64,000 nucleotides of DNA from Clostridiaceae bacterium (GTDB taxonomy: Bacteria > Bacillota > Clostridia > Peptostreptococcales > Natronincolaceae). Numbering within the stretch: position 1 is the stretch's first letter; each line of letters begins with the position of its first letter. Under the pieces are notes generated by a model. That model searched no databases and had not been told where the DNA came from. It saw only the letters and a list, made by a program, of their open reading frames with translations. The DNA lies in the NCBI GenBank assembly GCA_018432235.1, contig JAHDLO010000015.1, forward strand, positions 62,001-126,000, given 5' to 3'. Below are positions 1-8,448 of this stretch, piece by piece. Both the position numbers and the translations under genes were made by a program.

Positions 1-217
1 GATGACCAACACCCTGATACTAGCCTTTGCAGGTAGCTCATTGAACACATTGATTATCATTGTCCTATACAGATTACCATATATTCGGCTGATTAACCTG
101 GATCTCATCAGCGTGGAACTAATTCAGGGTATTTCCGGCAGCATTGGCATTATACTCACTGTGCCGACAACAGCTTTATGTGCCGCATTATTAGCTGTTA
201 GAAAAAGGAAGGGATGA
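1..217 (+). CDS. YibE/F family membrane protein, C-terminal end (partial)
   Basis: Only the last 71 or so codons are inside the window; the reading frame is open to the left edge, so the true start lies upstream. The visible part has two hydrophobic membrane segments joined by a short polar stretch, and a basic tail (RKRKG). The opening residues (MTNTLILAFAGSS) resemble the conserved end of YibE/F multi-pass membrane proteins, where the internal M is not a start. The function of YibE/F proteins is not established. The stop codon overlaps the next possible ATG by four bases (ATGA), suggesting translational coupling with the following gene. Confidence 0.7.
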   Translation, partial: MTNTLILAFAGSSLNTLIIIVLYRLPYIRLINLDLISVELIQGISGSIGIILTVPTTALCAALLAVRKRKG

Positions 218-222
218 TATGT

Positions 223-882
223 ATGGGGATTTTTTTAGATACACCAGAGGGTAAGCTACCAGAATGTGCTATTCTTACAGATGATCCTTTGCGGGTGGAA
301 ATGTTTGTTGCCCATCATTTGGAGCAGGCAAAGCTTTATACCCGGCAGCGGGGCATGACCGGCTATATAGGAAGCTATAACGGGGTACCTGTGGTTGTTC
401 AAGCGGTTGGATATGGCGGCGCATCTCTGGTTGCCTATTTACACCAGATGGTGTCACTGTACGGCATACGTACCGTTATCTATGCCGGGGAGTGTGTGTC
501 ACGTGAGGCATCACTTTCACTAAGGGACCTGGTGGTGGCAGCCAAGGCCTATGCGGATGGAGGGTGCTTGTCGGCTGATGCAGGACTTTTGAAAAATGCA
601 GCCCTTGCAGCTAGGCGATGTTCATTAGCTGTGAGAACCAATATGGTACACACTGACGACCGCTACGGAACAAAGGATTTGGAAGACTGTTGCCTGAGGG
701 CCTGTATTGTTGATTTTGCCACCTATGATCTGTATGACTATGCCAATCAGCATGGGATTTCGGCACTTTCGCTTTTAACAGTATCACAGCGAGATGGAGA
801 ATGTATAGATCCAGCAGAGCGCCAAAGTCGATTTCATGGATTGGCACAATTGGCTTTTGAAACAGTGGCATTAGGTAAGTAG
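223..882 (+). CDS. DeoD-like nucleoside phosphorylase family protein, active site degenerate
   Basis: A protein of about 219 residues that aligns by eye along its length with hexameric purine nucleoside phosphorylases of the DeoD type: a DDPLR segment where DeoD has GDPLR, an RGMTGYIGSYNG segment matching RGMLGFTGTYKG, and a C-terminal AERQ stretch followed by a helix. Key residues are altered. The ribose-binding VEMEAAG motif reads VDFATYD, the catalytic Asp of TVSDH is Gln (TVSQR), and the phosphate-binding Arg region RVGSCG reads YAGECV. It may bind a nucleoside or related ligand without phosphorolysis, or have a changed reaction. An upstream ATG at 214 is possible, but the AAGGAAGG at 205-212 is better spaced for the ATG at 223. 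It follows the YibE/F gene closely, so the two may be co-transcribed. Confidence 0.7.
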   Translation: MGIFLDTPEGKLPECAILTDDPLRVEMFVAHHLEQAKLYTRQRGMTGYIGSYNGVPVVVQAVGYGGASLVAYLHQMVSLYGIRTVIYAGECVSREASLSLRDLVVAAKAYADGGCLSADAGLLKNAALAARRCSLAVRTNMVHTDDRYGTKDLEDCCLRACIVDFATYDLYDYANQHGISALSLLTVSQRDGECIDPAERQSRFHGLAQLAFETVALGK

Positions 883-978
883 CTGTGGCATAATTAAAAT
901 CAGTATTAAAGGTTAGAAGAAATCCTTCATAATAGTAACATAACGATAACAGCAGCAAAAATTGAGAGGAGCATCCCG

Positions 979-1473
979 ATGCATTCAGCAGATTATTTTA
1001 TTAAAGGCTTAAACATGACACCGCATCCAGAAGGCGGCTTTTATAAAGAGGTTTACACTTCGGAAGAAAATATAACATCAAAGGACTTAAGCGTTGCCTT
1101 TGAAGGCACACGTAAGCTTTGGACCAGTATCTATTTTTTGCTGCGGGACGGGGAGGTTTCTAAATTTCACAGGCTAAAATCTGACGAAATGTGGTATTAC
1201 CACTCAGGGGCACCCCTAACCATCTATATGATTAGTCCGGAGGGCGAGCTACATACCGAAGAACTGGGGCTTGATATCGAAAAAGGTGAAAGGCCTCAGG
1301 TTTTAGTACCAAAGGACTATGTTTTTGGCTCTGCCATGAACAGTGAGGGGTATGCATTAGTAGGCTGTATGGTATCTCCAGGCTTTGATTTTAGAGACTT
1401 TGAGTTATTTCAAAGGGATGAACTAATGCAAAAATATCCTCAACATCAGCTGGTAATTCATAAGCTGACCTAA
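979..1473 (+). CDS. Cupin superfamily protein (DUF985)
   Basis: A 164-residue protein with the layout of the DUF985 cupin family: an N-terminal helix followed by MTPHPEGGFYKEVY, then TSIYFLL, FHRLKSDEMWYYHSG and a C-terminal GCMVSPGFDFRDFEL. The HPEGG and FHRLKSDEMWYYH segments are the family's hallmark, and the histidines and glutamate there are candidate metal or ligand contacts. The family has a small double-stranded beta-helix fold; its reaction is not settled. The start ATG has GAGAGGAG upstream at 964-971. A strong terminator follows at 1522-1549, so it is probably expressed alone or with the preceding gene. Confidence 0.85.
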   Translation: MHSADYFIKGLNMTPHPEGGFYKEVYTSEENITSKDLSVAFEGTRKLWTSIYFLLRDGEVSKFHRLKSDEMWYYHSGAPLTIYMISPEGELHTEELGLDIEKGERPQVLVPKDYVFGSAMNSEGYALVGCMVSPGFDFRDFELFQRDELMQKYPQHQLVIHKLT

Positions 1474-1521
1474 AGGTTTGATAAAATACCACAGTGCAGC
1501 TGTGAATGTAGCAGGATAAAT

Positions 1522-1549
1522 GCCTGGGAGATACTTTCCGGGCTTTTTA
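1522..1549 (+). terminator. Rho-independent terminator after the DUF985 gene
   Basis: GCCTGGGA and TTCCGGGC form an 8-bp stem (two G-T wobbles) around a 6-base loop, followed directly by TTTTT. It isolates the cupin gene from nrdD. Confidence 0.75.
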
Positions 1550-1628
1550 CATGTCAGTAAATGAATTGAAAAAAGGTCCTAGAGGCTTAATTAGAAATTT
1601 TTATGACATTAGGAAAAAGATATATGGA

Positions 1629-1657
1629 TTGACACAAAATGTAGTGCGTGATAACAT
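1629..1657 (+). promoter_or_regulatory. Sigma-A promoter for nrdDG
   Basis: TTGACA at 1629-1634 is separated by exactly 17 bases from TAACAT at 1652-1657, about 90 bp upstream of the nrdD start. No convincing NrdR box pair was recognised by eye in this leader. Confidence 0.6.
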
Positions 1658-1748
1658 CTATATATGCAACATATGGTAGTTAGCTCTGCTGATTTGATTC
1701 AAAATTATGAATTGCATTAATTTTTATACATAAGGAGGATACATAATA

Positions 1749-4070
1749 ATGATTACTAAAATTTTGAAAAGAGATGGAAGAGAGGTTCCTTTTAATATCG
1801 AAAAAATTGCAAATGCGATATTTAAAGCCTCAAAATCCGTAGGAATAGAGGACTACGAGGCTGCCTTTAATATTGCAGCAGAGGCAGTGGCATACATAGA
1901 AAAGGAAATTAAAAACACCAATCCATCCGTAGAGCAAATACAGGATATTGTAGAGAAGGTCTTGATTAACAATGGCAAGGCAGAGATTGCTAAGGCCTAT
2001 ATCATTTATAGAGCTGAAAGAACCAAGCTGAGGGAAATGAACACGCGTCTGATGAAGATATATGAGGATTTAACCTTTAAGGATGCTGAAGATAATGATA
2101 TAAAGCGTGAAAATGCAAATATCGATGGCAATACCGCCATGGGAACCATGCTGAAGTATGGGTCAGAAGGAGCAAAGCAGTTTAATAACATGTTTGTTTT
2201 AAAGCAAGAATATTCAAACGCCCATAAATCCGGTGATATCCATATACACGACCTTGACTTTTTAACCCTGACCACCACCTGCTGCCAAATCGATATCGAA
2301 AAGCTGTTTAAAAACGGCTTTAGTACTGGGCATGGCTATTTAAGAGAGCCAAATGATATACAAAGCTATTCTGCCCTTGCTTGTATCGCTATTCAATCCA
2401 ATCAAAATGACCAGCATGGCGGCCAAAGCATTCCAAACTTTGATTACGGCATTGCACAGGGGGTTACAAAGACCTATAAAAAGCTATATGCTAAAAATCT
2501 TGTTAATAGCATACAGCTGCTATTTGATCATGTAGAGGCTGGAGCGTTAGTAAAGCAAGTGATAGAAGAAATAAGAGACGAACATCAGCTGGAGCCGAAT
2601 TTAAAAATGGACCCTCAGTATATAGAATTTGAAGAAAATCAGTTGCTGAAGCATTTTTCAGATGTAGCAAGAATAAAGAAGGCACAGGAATTTGCAAGGC
2701 AAAAGGCTTATAATGAGACAAACTCAAGTACTTATCAGGCGATGGAGGCATTGATACATAACTTAAATACCATGCATTCTCGAGCGGGTGCCCAGGTACC
2801 CTTTAGCTCTATTAATTATGGCACAGATGTATCCTTAGAGGGCAGAATGGTGGTTAAAAATCTGCTTTTAGCTACAGAAGCAGGCTTAGGCAGTGGTGAA
2901 ACGCCTATTTTTCCTATACAGATATTTAAGGTTAAAGAGGGCATCAATTATAATGAAGCGGACCCTAACTATGATTTATTTCAGCTGGCCTGCAGAGTCA
3001 GTGCGAAGAGATTATTTCCTAACTTCTCTTTTATCGATGCCCCTTTTAATTTGAAGTATTACAAAGAAGGTAAGCCTGAAACTGAAATCGCATATATGGG
3101 CTGCAGAACTCGGGTGATGGCAAATGCATATGATGCATCCAAGGAGGTTGTATTTGGACGAGGAAATCTAAGCTTCACAACGGTGAACCTGCCAAGAATT
3201 GCATTAAACAGTGCGGGCAATATAGAAGCCTTCTATAGAGATTTAGATGAAAAAATTGATTTAACCATAAGCCAGCTTATGGACAGATTTAATATTCAAG
3301 CACAGAAAAAGGTTAAGAACTTCCCCTTTCTTATGGGACAAGGGGTCTGGATAGATTCTGATAAGCTGGATTGGGAGGATGAAATCAGAGAAGTCCTAAA
3401 GCACGGCACCTTAACCTTAGGCTTTATTGGACTAGCGGAATGTCTTAAGGCTCTAATCGGCAAGCATCATGGCGAGTCGGAGGAGGCTCAAGAGCTTGGC
3501 CTTAGCATTATAGCACATATGAGGAAGCGGCTGGATGAAGCTTCAAGGGCATATCAGATGAACTACTCCTTAATCGCTACACCAGCAGAAGGCATAGCTG
3601 GTAGGTTGGTGAAAATGGATAGAGAGCAATTTGGGAGTATTGAAGGCATTACAGATAGAGAGTATTATACAAACAGCTTCCATGTACCTGTATATTATAA
3701 AATCAATATATTCGATAAAATTAAGAAAGAGGCGCCGTATCATAATCTTACCAATGCAGGACATATCACCTATGTTGAGCTGGATGGCGACACCTCCAAA
3801 AATACCGAAGCCTTTGAAAAGGTTATAAGAGCAATGAAGGAGGAAGGCATCGGTTATGGCTCTATCAATCATCCGGTGGATAGGGACCCTGTTTGTGGAT
3901 ATTCTGGCATTATTAATGATAGATGTCCCAATTGTGGCAGAGAAGAGGGCAATGTGAAATTTGAAAGGATTAGAAGAATAACGGGTTACCTAGTGGGGAC
4001 GCTGGATCGATTTAATGATGCGAAAAAGTCAGAGGAAAGAGACAGAGTTAAGCATGGCTACAGGGAATAA
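1749..4070 (+). CDS. nrdD: Anaerobic (class III) ribonucleoside-triphosphate reductase
   Basis: This oxygen-sensitive glycyl-radical enzyme reduces ribonucleoside triphosphates to deoxyribonucleotides, supplying DNA precursors under anaerobiosis. The 773-residue protein starts with an ATP-cone regulatory domain (about residues 1-90, beginning ITKILKRDGREVPF), followed by the ten-stranded barrel. Near the C terminus three cysteines of the zinc site are visible (C716, C726, C729, in CGYSG and CPNCG). The radical-bearing glycine is G746 in RRITGYLVGT. The start has an AAGGAGG about 10 bases upstream. The activating enzyme gene nrdG follows after 28 bp. Length and motifs fit a complete functional enzyme. 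Confidence 0.97.
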   Translation: MITKILKRDGREVPFNIEKIANAIFKASKSVGIEDYEAAFNIAAEAVAYIEKEIKNTNPSVEQIQDIVEKVLINNGKAEIAKAYIIYRAERTKLREMNTRLMKIYEDLTFKDAEDNDIKRENANIDGNTAMGTMLKYGSEGAKQFNNMFVLKQEYSNAHKSGDIHIHDLDFLTLTTTCCQIDIEKLFKNGFSTGHGYLREPNDIQSYSALACIAIQSNQNDQHGGQSIPNFDYGIAQGVTKTYKKLYAKNLVNSIQLLFDHVEAGALVKQVIEEIRDEHQLEPNLKMDPQYIEFEENQLLKHFSDVARIKKAQEFARQKAYNETNSSTYQAMEALIHNLNTMHSRAGAQVPFSSINYGTDVSLEGRMVVKNLLLATEAGLGSGETPIFPIQIFKVKEGINYNEADPNYDLFQLACRVSAKRLFPNFSFIDAPFNLKYYKEGKPETEIAYMGCRTRVMANAYDASKEVVFGRGNLSFTTVNLPRIALNSAGNIEAFYRDLDEKIDLTISQLMDRFNIQAQKKVKNFPFLMGQGVWIDSDKLDWEDEIREVLKHGTLTLGFIGLAECLKALIGKHHGESEEAQELGLSIIAHMRKRLDEASRAYQMNYSLIATPAEGIAGRLVKMDREQFGSIEGITDREYYTNSFHVPVYYKINIFDKIKKEAPYHNLTNAGHITYVELDGDTSKNTEAFEKVIRAMKEEGIGYGSINHPVDRDPVCGYSGIINDRCPNCGREEGNVKFERIRRITGYLVGTLDRFNDAKKSEERDRVKHGYRE

Positions 4071-4098
4071 CGGACATTTGGATATAGGGTGAATATAA

Positions 4099-4611
4099 AT
4101 GAGTCATATGTTAAGAGTTGCAGGAATCGTTGAAGAATCTATTGTTGATGGGCCGGGTATCCGATTTGTAGTCTTTACACAGGGCTGTAGGCATAACTGT
4201 GTGGGCTGTCATAATAGGCATACACACCCACTCAATGGTGGAGAATTAATCAGTATTGAAGATATTATTCGAAGGGTAGGAGAGAATCCGCTTTTAGATG
4301 GGGTAACATTAAGTGGTGGAGAGCCCTTTGAACAAGCAGAGGCCCTTTCAAGGCTTGCCATGGCGCTAAAGAAGCAAGGGCACAATATTATAACCTATAC
4401 AGGCTATACCTATCAGCATATAGTTGATAACTCAGATAAAATGGCGGGCTGGCTGGCGTTGCTTCAGTATACGGATATATTAATTGACGGGCCCTTTGAA
4501 ATTGAAAAGAAAAATCTTAACCTGAGATTTAGAGGCTCTGAAAATCAACGCATTATTGATGTGCAAAAAACACTGTTAAATAAAAAAATAGCTTTAATTG
4601 ATTGGGATTAG
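4099..4611 (+). CDS. nrdG: Anaerobic ribonucleotide reductase-activating protein (radical SAM)
   Basis: A radical SAM iron-sulfur enzyme that generates the glycyl radical on NrdD. The 170-residue protein has the CxxxCxxC cluster motif at C30, C34 and C37 (GCRHNCVGC), preceded by the family signature DGPGIR and followed by the SAM-contact GGEPF (TLSGGEPFEQ). A second in-frame ATG three codons in (4108) could also serve as start. It lies directly behind nrdD, and a terminator follows, so nrdDG is a two-gene operon. Confidence 0.96.
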   Translation: MSHMLRVAGIVEESIVDGPGIRFVVFTQGCRHNCVGCHNRHTHPLNGGELISIEDIIRRVGENPLLDGVTLSGGEPFEQAEALSRLAMALKKQGHNIITYTGYTYQHIVDNSDKMAGWLALLQYTDILIDGPFEIEKKNLNLRFRGSENQRIIDVQKTLLNKKIALIDWD

Positions 4612-4665
4612 AGGTTATAATAATTTGCCAAATAGTTGTATTCCTCAAATGAAGCTGGGTCTACG

Positions 4666-4711
4666 AAAAAGTTCTATTTTTGAGATAATTATCTTAGGTA
4701 GAACTTTTTTG
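4666..4711 (+). terminator. Rho-independent terminator after nrdG
   Basis: AAAAAGTTCTA at 4666-4676 pairs with TAGAACTTTTT at 4699-4709 around a 22-base loop, with a T-run at the 3' side. It ends the nrdDG operon. Confidence 0.75.
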
Positions 4712-4807
4712 TTATGCTGTTATTCAGCTAGCCATAGGGCCAATAGATGCTGCCGAGCACCTTTTTATAAGCAGATCTGATCTGAAATATTTTTGAAGAA
4801 AAAAACG

Positions 4808-4836
4808 TTTACACAAGTCGCAAAATTTGTTATGAT
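4808..4836 (+). promoter_or_regulatory. Sigma-A promoter of the TetR regulator
   Basis: TTTACA at 4808-4813 and TATGAT at 4831-4836 are separated by exactly 17 bases. Transcription would start near 4843, leaving a leader of about 90 bases that holds a nested inverted repeat and the operator described separately. Confidence 0.65.
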
Positions 4837-4843
4837 AATATCA

Positions 4844-4882
4844 AACTTCCGCCTAAATTTTGCAAAATTTGAAAGGAAGTTT
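4844..4882. repeat. Nested palindrome in the TetR leader
   Basis: An outer inverted repeat (AAACTTCC / GGAAGTTT) encloses a perfect 16-bp palindrome, AAATTTTGCAAAATTT, at 4855-4870. The related string GCAAAATTTG also occurs in the promoter spacer at about 4820-4829. This could be a second regulator site, or an RNA hairpin that sequesters the GGAAG. Confidence 0.55.
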
Positions 4883-4897
4883 TAAAATGACTTTTAG

Positions 4898-4911
4898 TGA
4901 CCGATCGGTCA
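4898..4911. promoter_or_regulatory. TetR-family operator palindrome
   Basis: TGACCGATCGGTCA is a perfect 14-bp palindrome containing GACCGATCGGTC, the classic operator of the AcrR/FadR-like branch of TetR regulators. It lies just upstream of the regulator's ATG (4933), downstream of its promoter, so autorepression by road-block is likely. Confidence 0.8.
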
Positions 4912-4932
4912 TCAAACGAAAGGAAGGTTGAA

Positions 4933-5520
4933 ATGGCTAGGTATTCTTCGTTAGATCCAGAAAAGTACTTACGAATTAGAGATGCCGCAATTTCGTTATT
5001 TTATGAACAAGGAATGCAGAACACCAGTATTCGTGAGATTGCCAAAGCGGCAGAAATCGCAAAAGGAACAATTTATTTGTATTTTGATAGCAGAGAGGCT
5101 CTAGTGGATTATGTTTTTGATTATTGCTTTGATCTTCATATAAAAGCATCTATAGAGGGTCTTGATACTCTTACTGGCTGTTGTGAAAGGTTGAAAAAAA
5201 GAGTTAAAAACATCCTATTGTGGAATAAGGCCTTCCCGAAAGAATCTTCCATTTTAAGCACCTACTATGTGCCTGTCAATGTCGGCGGTACGGAAGCAGT
5301 TGCATTTTCGAAGTCATATGAAATAAATAAGCAGATCATTGATGAAGGGATAGAAAATGGAGAACTCAAAAAAATGGCATCCAGCTTTCTATATACAGTG
5401 TTTTTCAGTGCTGTAGAAGGTTGTTCCACCTATGTAAGGCATCATCCGGAGGTTTTTGAAGATGAATCCCTTTTAGATCAGATGCTAGACACTGTGTTGG
5501 ATGTCATACGAATTCGCTAA
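4933..5520 (+). CDS. TetR/AcrR family transcriptional regulator
   Basis: A 195-residue repressor-type protein. Its N-terminal helix-turn-helix (about residues 8-55) contains IRDAAISLFYEQGMQNTSIREIAKAAEIAKGTIY in pieces typical of TetR proteins, followed by the conserved YLYFDSREAL. The C-terminal ligand-binding half is unassigned. The ATG at 4933 is preferred over an upstream in-frame GTG at 4897, because that GTG would translate through the operator while GAAAGGAAGG lies correctly spaced before 4933. It stands 168 bp upstream of the flavoprotein reductase and is the best candidate to control it. Confidence 0.9.
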   Translation: MARYSSLDPEKYLRIRDAAISLFYEQGMQNTSIREIAKAAEIAKGTIYLYFDSREALVDYVFDYCFDLHIKASIEGLDTLTGCCERLKKRVKNILLWNKAFPKESSILSTYYVPVNVGGTEAVAFSKSYEINKQIIDEGIENGELKKMASSFLYTVFFSAVEGCSTYVRHHPEVFEDESLLDQMLDTVLDVIRIR

Positions 5521-5575
5521 GCAAAAGGCAGCAGGCATAATATACATATTCCTTAGAAAGGAGTGATATCCTCAA

Positions 5576-5692
5576 TTGACTAAGATGTTTTCTTTTCATT
5601 TGCTGGCTATTAAAAAAGATCATCGGTGGCTTCAAAGGAAAAGGTCTTCACAAATTTCTAAAAAAACAGGCTTGAAGGGGAGGATTTTATGA
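5576..5692 (+). CDS. Possible small ORF overlapping the flavoprotein start
   Basis: TTG-initiated frame of 38 codons behind AAAGGAGTGAT. The product would be basic (KKDHRWLQRKRSSQISKK) and resembles nothing I recognise. Its TGA overlaps the ATG of the next gene (ATGA), which would fit translational coupling. The evidence is only the ribosome site and the overlap, so it may be chance. Confidence 0.25.
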   Translation: MTKMFSFHLLAIKKDHRWLQRKRSSQISKKTGLKGRIL

Positions 5693-7488
5693 AAAAAATC
5701 AAAAAAATTATTTCATTAGCACTTATTTTTGTACTACTGCTGGGGGTTTCCGGCTGTAGCAGCCAGAAAACTGATGGCGATGGTGCCAGCTATAAAGCAG
5801 GCACCTATACTGCTAAGGCTAAAGGCATGATGGGTGATGTAGAAGTTGAGGTTATTGTTTCTGATAATACCATCGACTCAATTAAAGTAATTAGTCATAC
5901 AGAAACGGCAGGAATTTCAGACCCAGCCATTGAAAAAATTCCTGCCGCAATATTAAGTGCGCAAGGTTTAAAAATCGATGCCGTTACAGGTGCGACAATT
6001 ACAAGCAATGCAATCATTGCCGCAGTGACAGAGTGCTTACAGCAGGCAGGGGCAGATATAGAAGCCCTAAGGAATAAGGGATTGACTACTGCTGCCCTAA
6101 AAGATGAGGTAATTGAAGCAGATGTGGTTGTAGTTGGCGCAGGAATTGCAGGACTTTCGGCTGCAATCGCTGCTGCTGAGGAGGGGGCTAAGGTAGTCCT
6201 GCTTGAAAAAATGGCCGCTGTTGGTGGTGCCTCTATTTTATCCGGTGGAGAAATCCTAGGAGCTGGAACTGCAATGCAAAAAGCCCAGGGAATACAAGAT
6301 ACAGCAGCTGCCTTAAAGGATTACTGGCTTCAAGTAGGACAAGGAAAGGTGAATGAGGATTTGATCGAACTAGTTGCAGAAAAAAATGAAGACACCATTA
6401 ATTGGCTAAATAACAAAGGTGTTGAATTCGAAAAGGTCACCTTCTCCTATTATTATCCCACTCAAAAACCTTTTCGAAATCATTTGGCGGCTGGTGAATC
6501 AGGAAAGGGATTTATCCTTCCACTATATGAAGCGGCTCAAAGCTATGGCATTGAAATCAGATTTGAAACACCTGCTGTATCTCTAATAAACGAAAATGGC
6601 ACTATTACAGGGGTAATTGCTGAAAATGGCGGAAGAAAAGTGACGGTGAATGCAAAATCCACTATTCTGGCTACTGGGGGCTATGGCAACAATGATGCAC
6701 TTATGAAGGAATATAGTCCTGAAGTAGGTGCCTCAGGCTCATATCTCGGTGCAGCTCATGATGGAGACGGATTAATCATGGCAAGAGAAGTCGGTGCAGA
6801 AATTGTGGCTGGAGGAGGCGCCATTGCCAATCCAATGGATATGGGTGCAACCGGTTATTTAGACACCGGTGGAATTTTTCTAAATGTCAATCCAAAAGGC
6901 GAGAGATTTTCTAATGAAAATGAATACTGGTTCAGTCGAACATCACGTTTATATTTCGATGAAGGCTTTAATTCCTATTATAGTATCATGGATTCAAAAA
7001 CTGAAAATCCAGGATTTGAGGATGCAGTCAAAAACGGAACAGCCTTCAAGGCCGATACGATAGAAGAGCTGGCAGCACTTATCAACATTGACCCATCGGT
7101 TCTAAGTAAAACTGTTTCGCGTTACAATGAAATTTGCGGAACCCAGAAGGATACTGACTTTGGTAAGCCGGCAGTAGGGATCGTCGGAAATAGAGAAGAG
7201 AATGCAAAAGATGTAAACCTTTTAACCTCTATTGACCAAGCACCATATTACGCAGTTGTTTTTAAAACCAGTACGATCACAGGAACCTTCGGTGGTCCAA
7301 AAACAACTTTGGATGGTGAGGTTGTTTCAACATCAGGGCAAATTATACCGGGCCTTTATGCAGCTGGGGAAGTAGCAAATGGAGAGTTTTTTTACAGACA
7401 ATATCCTTGTTCAGGTTCATCGATACAGATGAGCGCAACTATGGGTATTGTATCAGGTAAAGCAGCGGTGGTGAACGCTAATAAATAG
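5689..7488 (+). CDS. FMN- and FAD-binding lipoprotein reductase (fumarate reductase flavoprotein-like)
   Basis: A secreted, membrane-anchored flavoprotein of 599 residues. It begins with a lipoprotein signal peptide (lipobox GVSGC, Cys23). An FMN-binding domain follows (about residues 33-118) with the covalent flavinylation motif DAVTGAT at 97-103, the FMN being expected on Thr103. From about residue 143 there is an FAD-binding domain of the fumarate/urocanate reductase type, opening with VVVVGAGIAGLSAA and ending with GLYAAGEVANGEF. Such proteins reduce a fumarate-like acceptor outside the membrane. The substrate here is unknown; no cytochrome partner is adjacent. It follows a TetR regulator and is closed by a terminator. 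GGGGAGG precedes the start. Confidence 0.9.
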   Translation: MKKIKKIISLALIFVLLLGVSGCSSQKTDGDGASYKAGTYTAKAKGMMGDVEVEVIVSDNTIDSIKVISHTETAGISDPAIEKIPAAILSAQGLKIDAVTGATITSNAIIAAVTECLQQAGADIEALRNKGLTTAALKDEVIEADVVVVGAGIAGLSAAIAAAEEGAKVVLLEKMAAVGGASILSGGEILGAGTAMQKAQGIQDTAAALKDYWLQVGQGKVNEDLIELVAEKNEDTINWLNNKGVEFEKVTFSYYYPTQKPFRNHLAAGESGKGFILPLYEAAQSYGIEIRFETPAVSLINENGTITGVIAENGGRKVTVNAKSTILATGGYGNNDALMKEYSPEVGASGSYLGAAHDGDGLIMAREVGAEIVAGGGAIANPMDMGATGYLDTGGIFLNVNPKGERFSNENEYWFSRTSRLYFDEGFNSYYSIMDSKTENPGFEDAVKNGTAFKADTIEELAALINIDPSVLSKTVSRYNEICGTQKDTDFGKPAVGIVGNREENAKDVNLLTSIDQAPYYAVVFKTSTITGTFGGPKTTLDGEVVSTSGQIIPGLYAAGEVANGEFFYRQYPCSGSSIQMSATMGIVSGKAAVVNANK

Positions 7489-7491
7489 CTT

Positions 7492-7530
7492 AAAGGGGAT
7501 AGCAGTTATGAGGCTATCCCCTTTTTTTTA
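7492..7530 (+). terminator. Rho-independent terminator after the flavoprotein gene
   Basis: AAAGGGGATAGC (7492-7503) pairs with GCTATCCCCTTT (7513-7524) and is followed by a long T-run. A strong terminator. Confidence 0.9.
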
Positions 7531-7668
7531 TGTCGAGAGACGAAGAAAAATTGAAATGCATCAGATGTTTAGAAGAAGTAGTACATAAAGCCCTACAAAA
7601 CAATGGAAAAATTGATATAATAGATATAGGTGTAAGTAAATACTATTGAAGCTTTGGAGGATTGCAAG

Positions 7669-8376
7669 ATGAAGAAATTTATAATCGAGGATGATTTTTG
7701 GGCGCTATTTCCCAATGCAAGGATTGGTGTTGTTGTTTGCCATGGGATAGACAATGGGATTAAGGATGCTGAAAAGTACACTGAGATGCTTCGTAATTCA
7801 GAGCAGGAGGCCTTGAATTACTTAAAGGAGGCTGAGTTTAGCAGCAATAATGTTGTTAAGGTATGGCGAGAGGCCTTTCAAAAATTCAAAACAAAAAAAG
7901 GCGCTAGGTCATCCATCGAGGCACTACTGAAGCGAGTATATAATGGTAACCAAATAGGCTCCATTAATCCGTTGGTGGACATTTATAATGGCATTTCATT
8001 AAAATACGCATTGCCTTGCGGCGGTGAGGACATTGATACATTTGCTGGGGATATCAGATTGACTAAGGCATCAGGAGACGAAGATTTCATCACCTTAGGA
8101 ACAGATAAAAGTGAACCGCCCTATGAAGGTGAAATTATATATAAGGATGACACCGGGGCTATTTGTAGATGCTGGAACTGGAGGGAATCGGTAAGAACAA
8201 TGCTTACGGAAAATACAAAGCATGCGTTATTGTGTATTGAGCTTATTGATGAAGAACGAACAGAAGCTTTTGAGAAGGCTTTAAAGGCTTTAGCCACAGC
8301 AGTAAAGGCAGATTTGGGTGGAGACTGCAAAGCTATGATTCTCGATATTGATAATAAGGAAGTCGTGATAGGTTAA
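7669..8376 (+). CDS. B3/B4 tRNA-binding domain protein
   Basis: A free-standing version (235 residues) of the B3/B4 domain found in the beta subunit of phenylalanyl-tRNA synthetase. Family hallmarks visible are the N-terminal GVVVCHGIDNG strand, the central SSIEALLKRV helix, NPLVDIYNGISLKYALPCGGEDID, and near the end TGAICRCWNWRES. Such proteins are thought to recognise or edit an aminoacyl-tRNA or a related ligand, but the role is not proven. The ATG at 7669 is chosen because GGAGG sits about 9 bases upstream. Monocistronic by spacing. Confidence 0.88.
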   Translation: MKKFIIEDDFWALFPNARIGVVVCHGIDNGIKDAEKYTEMLRNSEQEALNYLKEAEFSSNNVVKVWREAFQKFKTKKGARSSIEALLKRVYNGNQIGSINPLVDIYNGISLKYALPCGGEDIDTFAGDIRLTKASGDEDFITLGTDKSEPPYEGEIIYKDDTGAICRCWNWRESVRTMLTENTKHALLCIELIDEERTEAFEKALKALATAVKADLGGDCKAMILDIDNKEVVIG

Positions 8377-8390
8377 AATTTAAGGGATGC

Positions 8391-8420
8391 TTTAGTGCCA
8401 AGAGGACGCTTTGTTTGACT
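8391..8420 (+). repeat. REP-like half element
   Basis: The stretch from TAGTGCCAAGAGG to ACGCTTTGTTTGACT matches the minus strand of the hairpin repeat at 11278-11350 apart from a 10-base gap in the middle. Only one arm is present here. The AGTGCCAAG motif is reminiscent of REP sequences linked to RAYT (REP-associated tyrosine) transposases in Firmicutes. Confidence 0.6.
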
Positions 8421-8448
8421 ATGCAGAATTATAATGGAGGGTGATGCC

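Noticed and set aside
4598..4780. 60-codon frame after nrdG
   Set aside because: It runs through the nrdG terminator hairpin, overlaps the nrdG stop and has no ribosome site.
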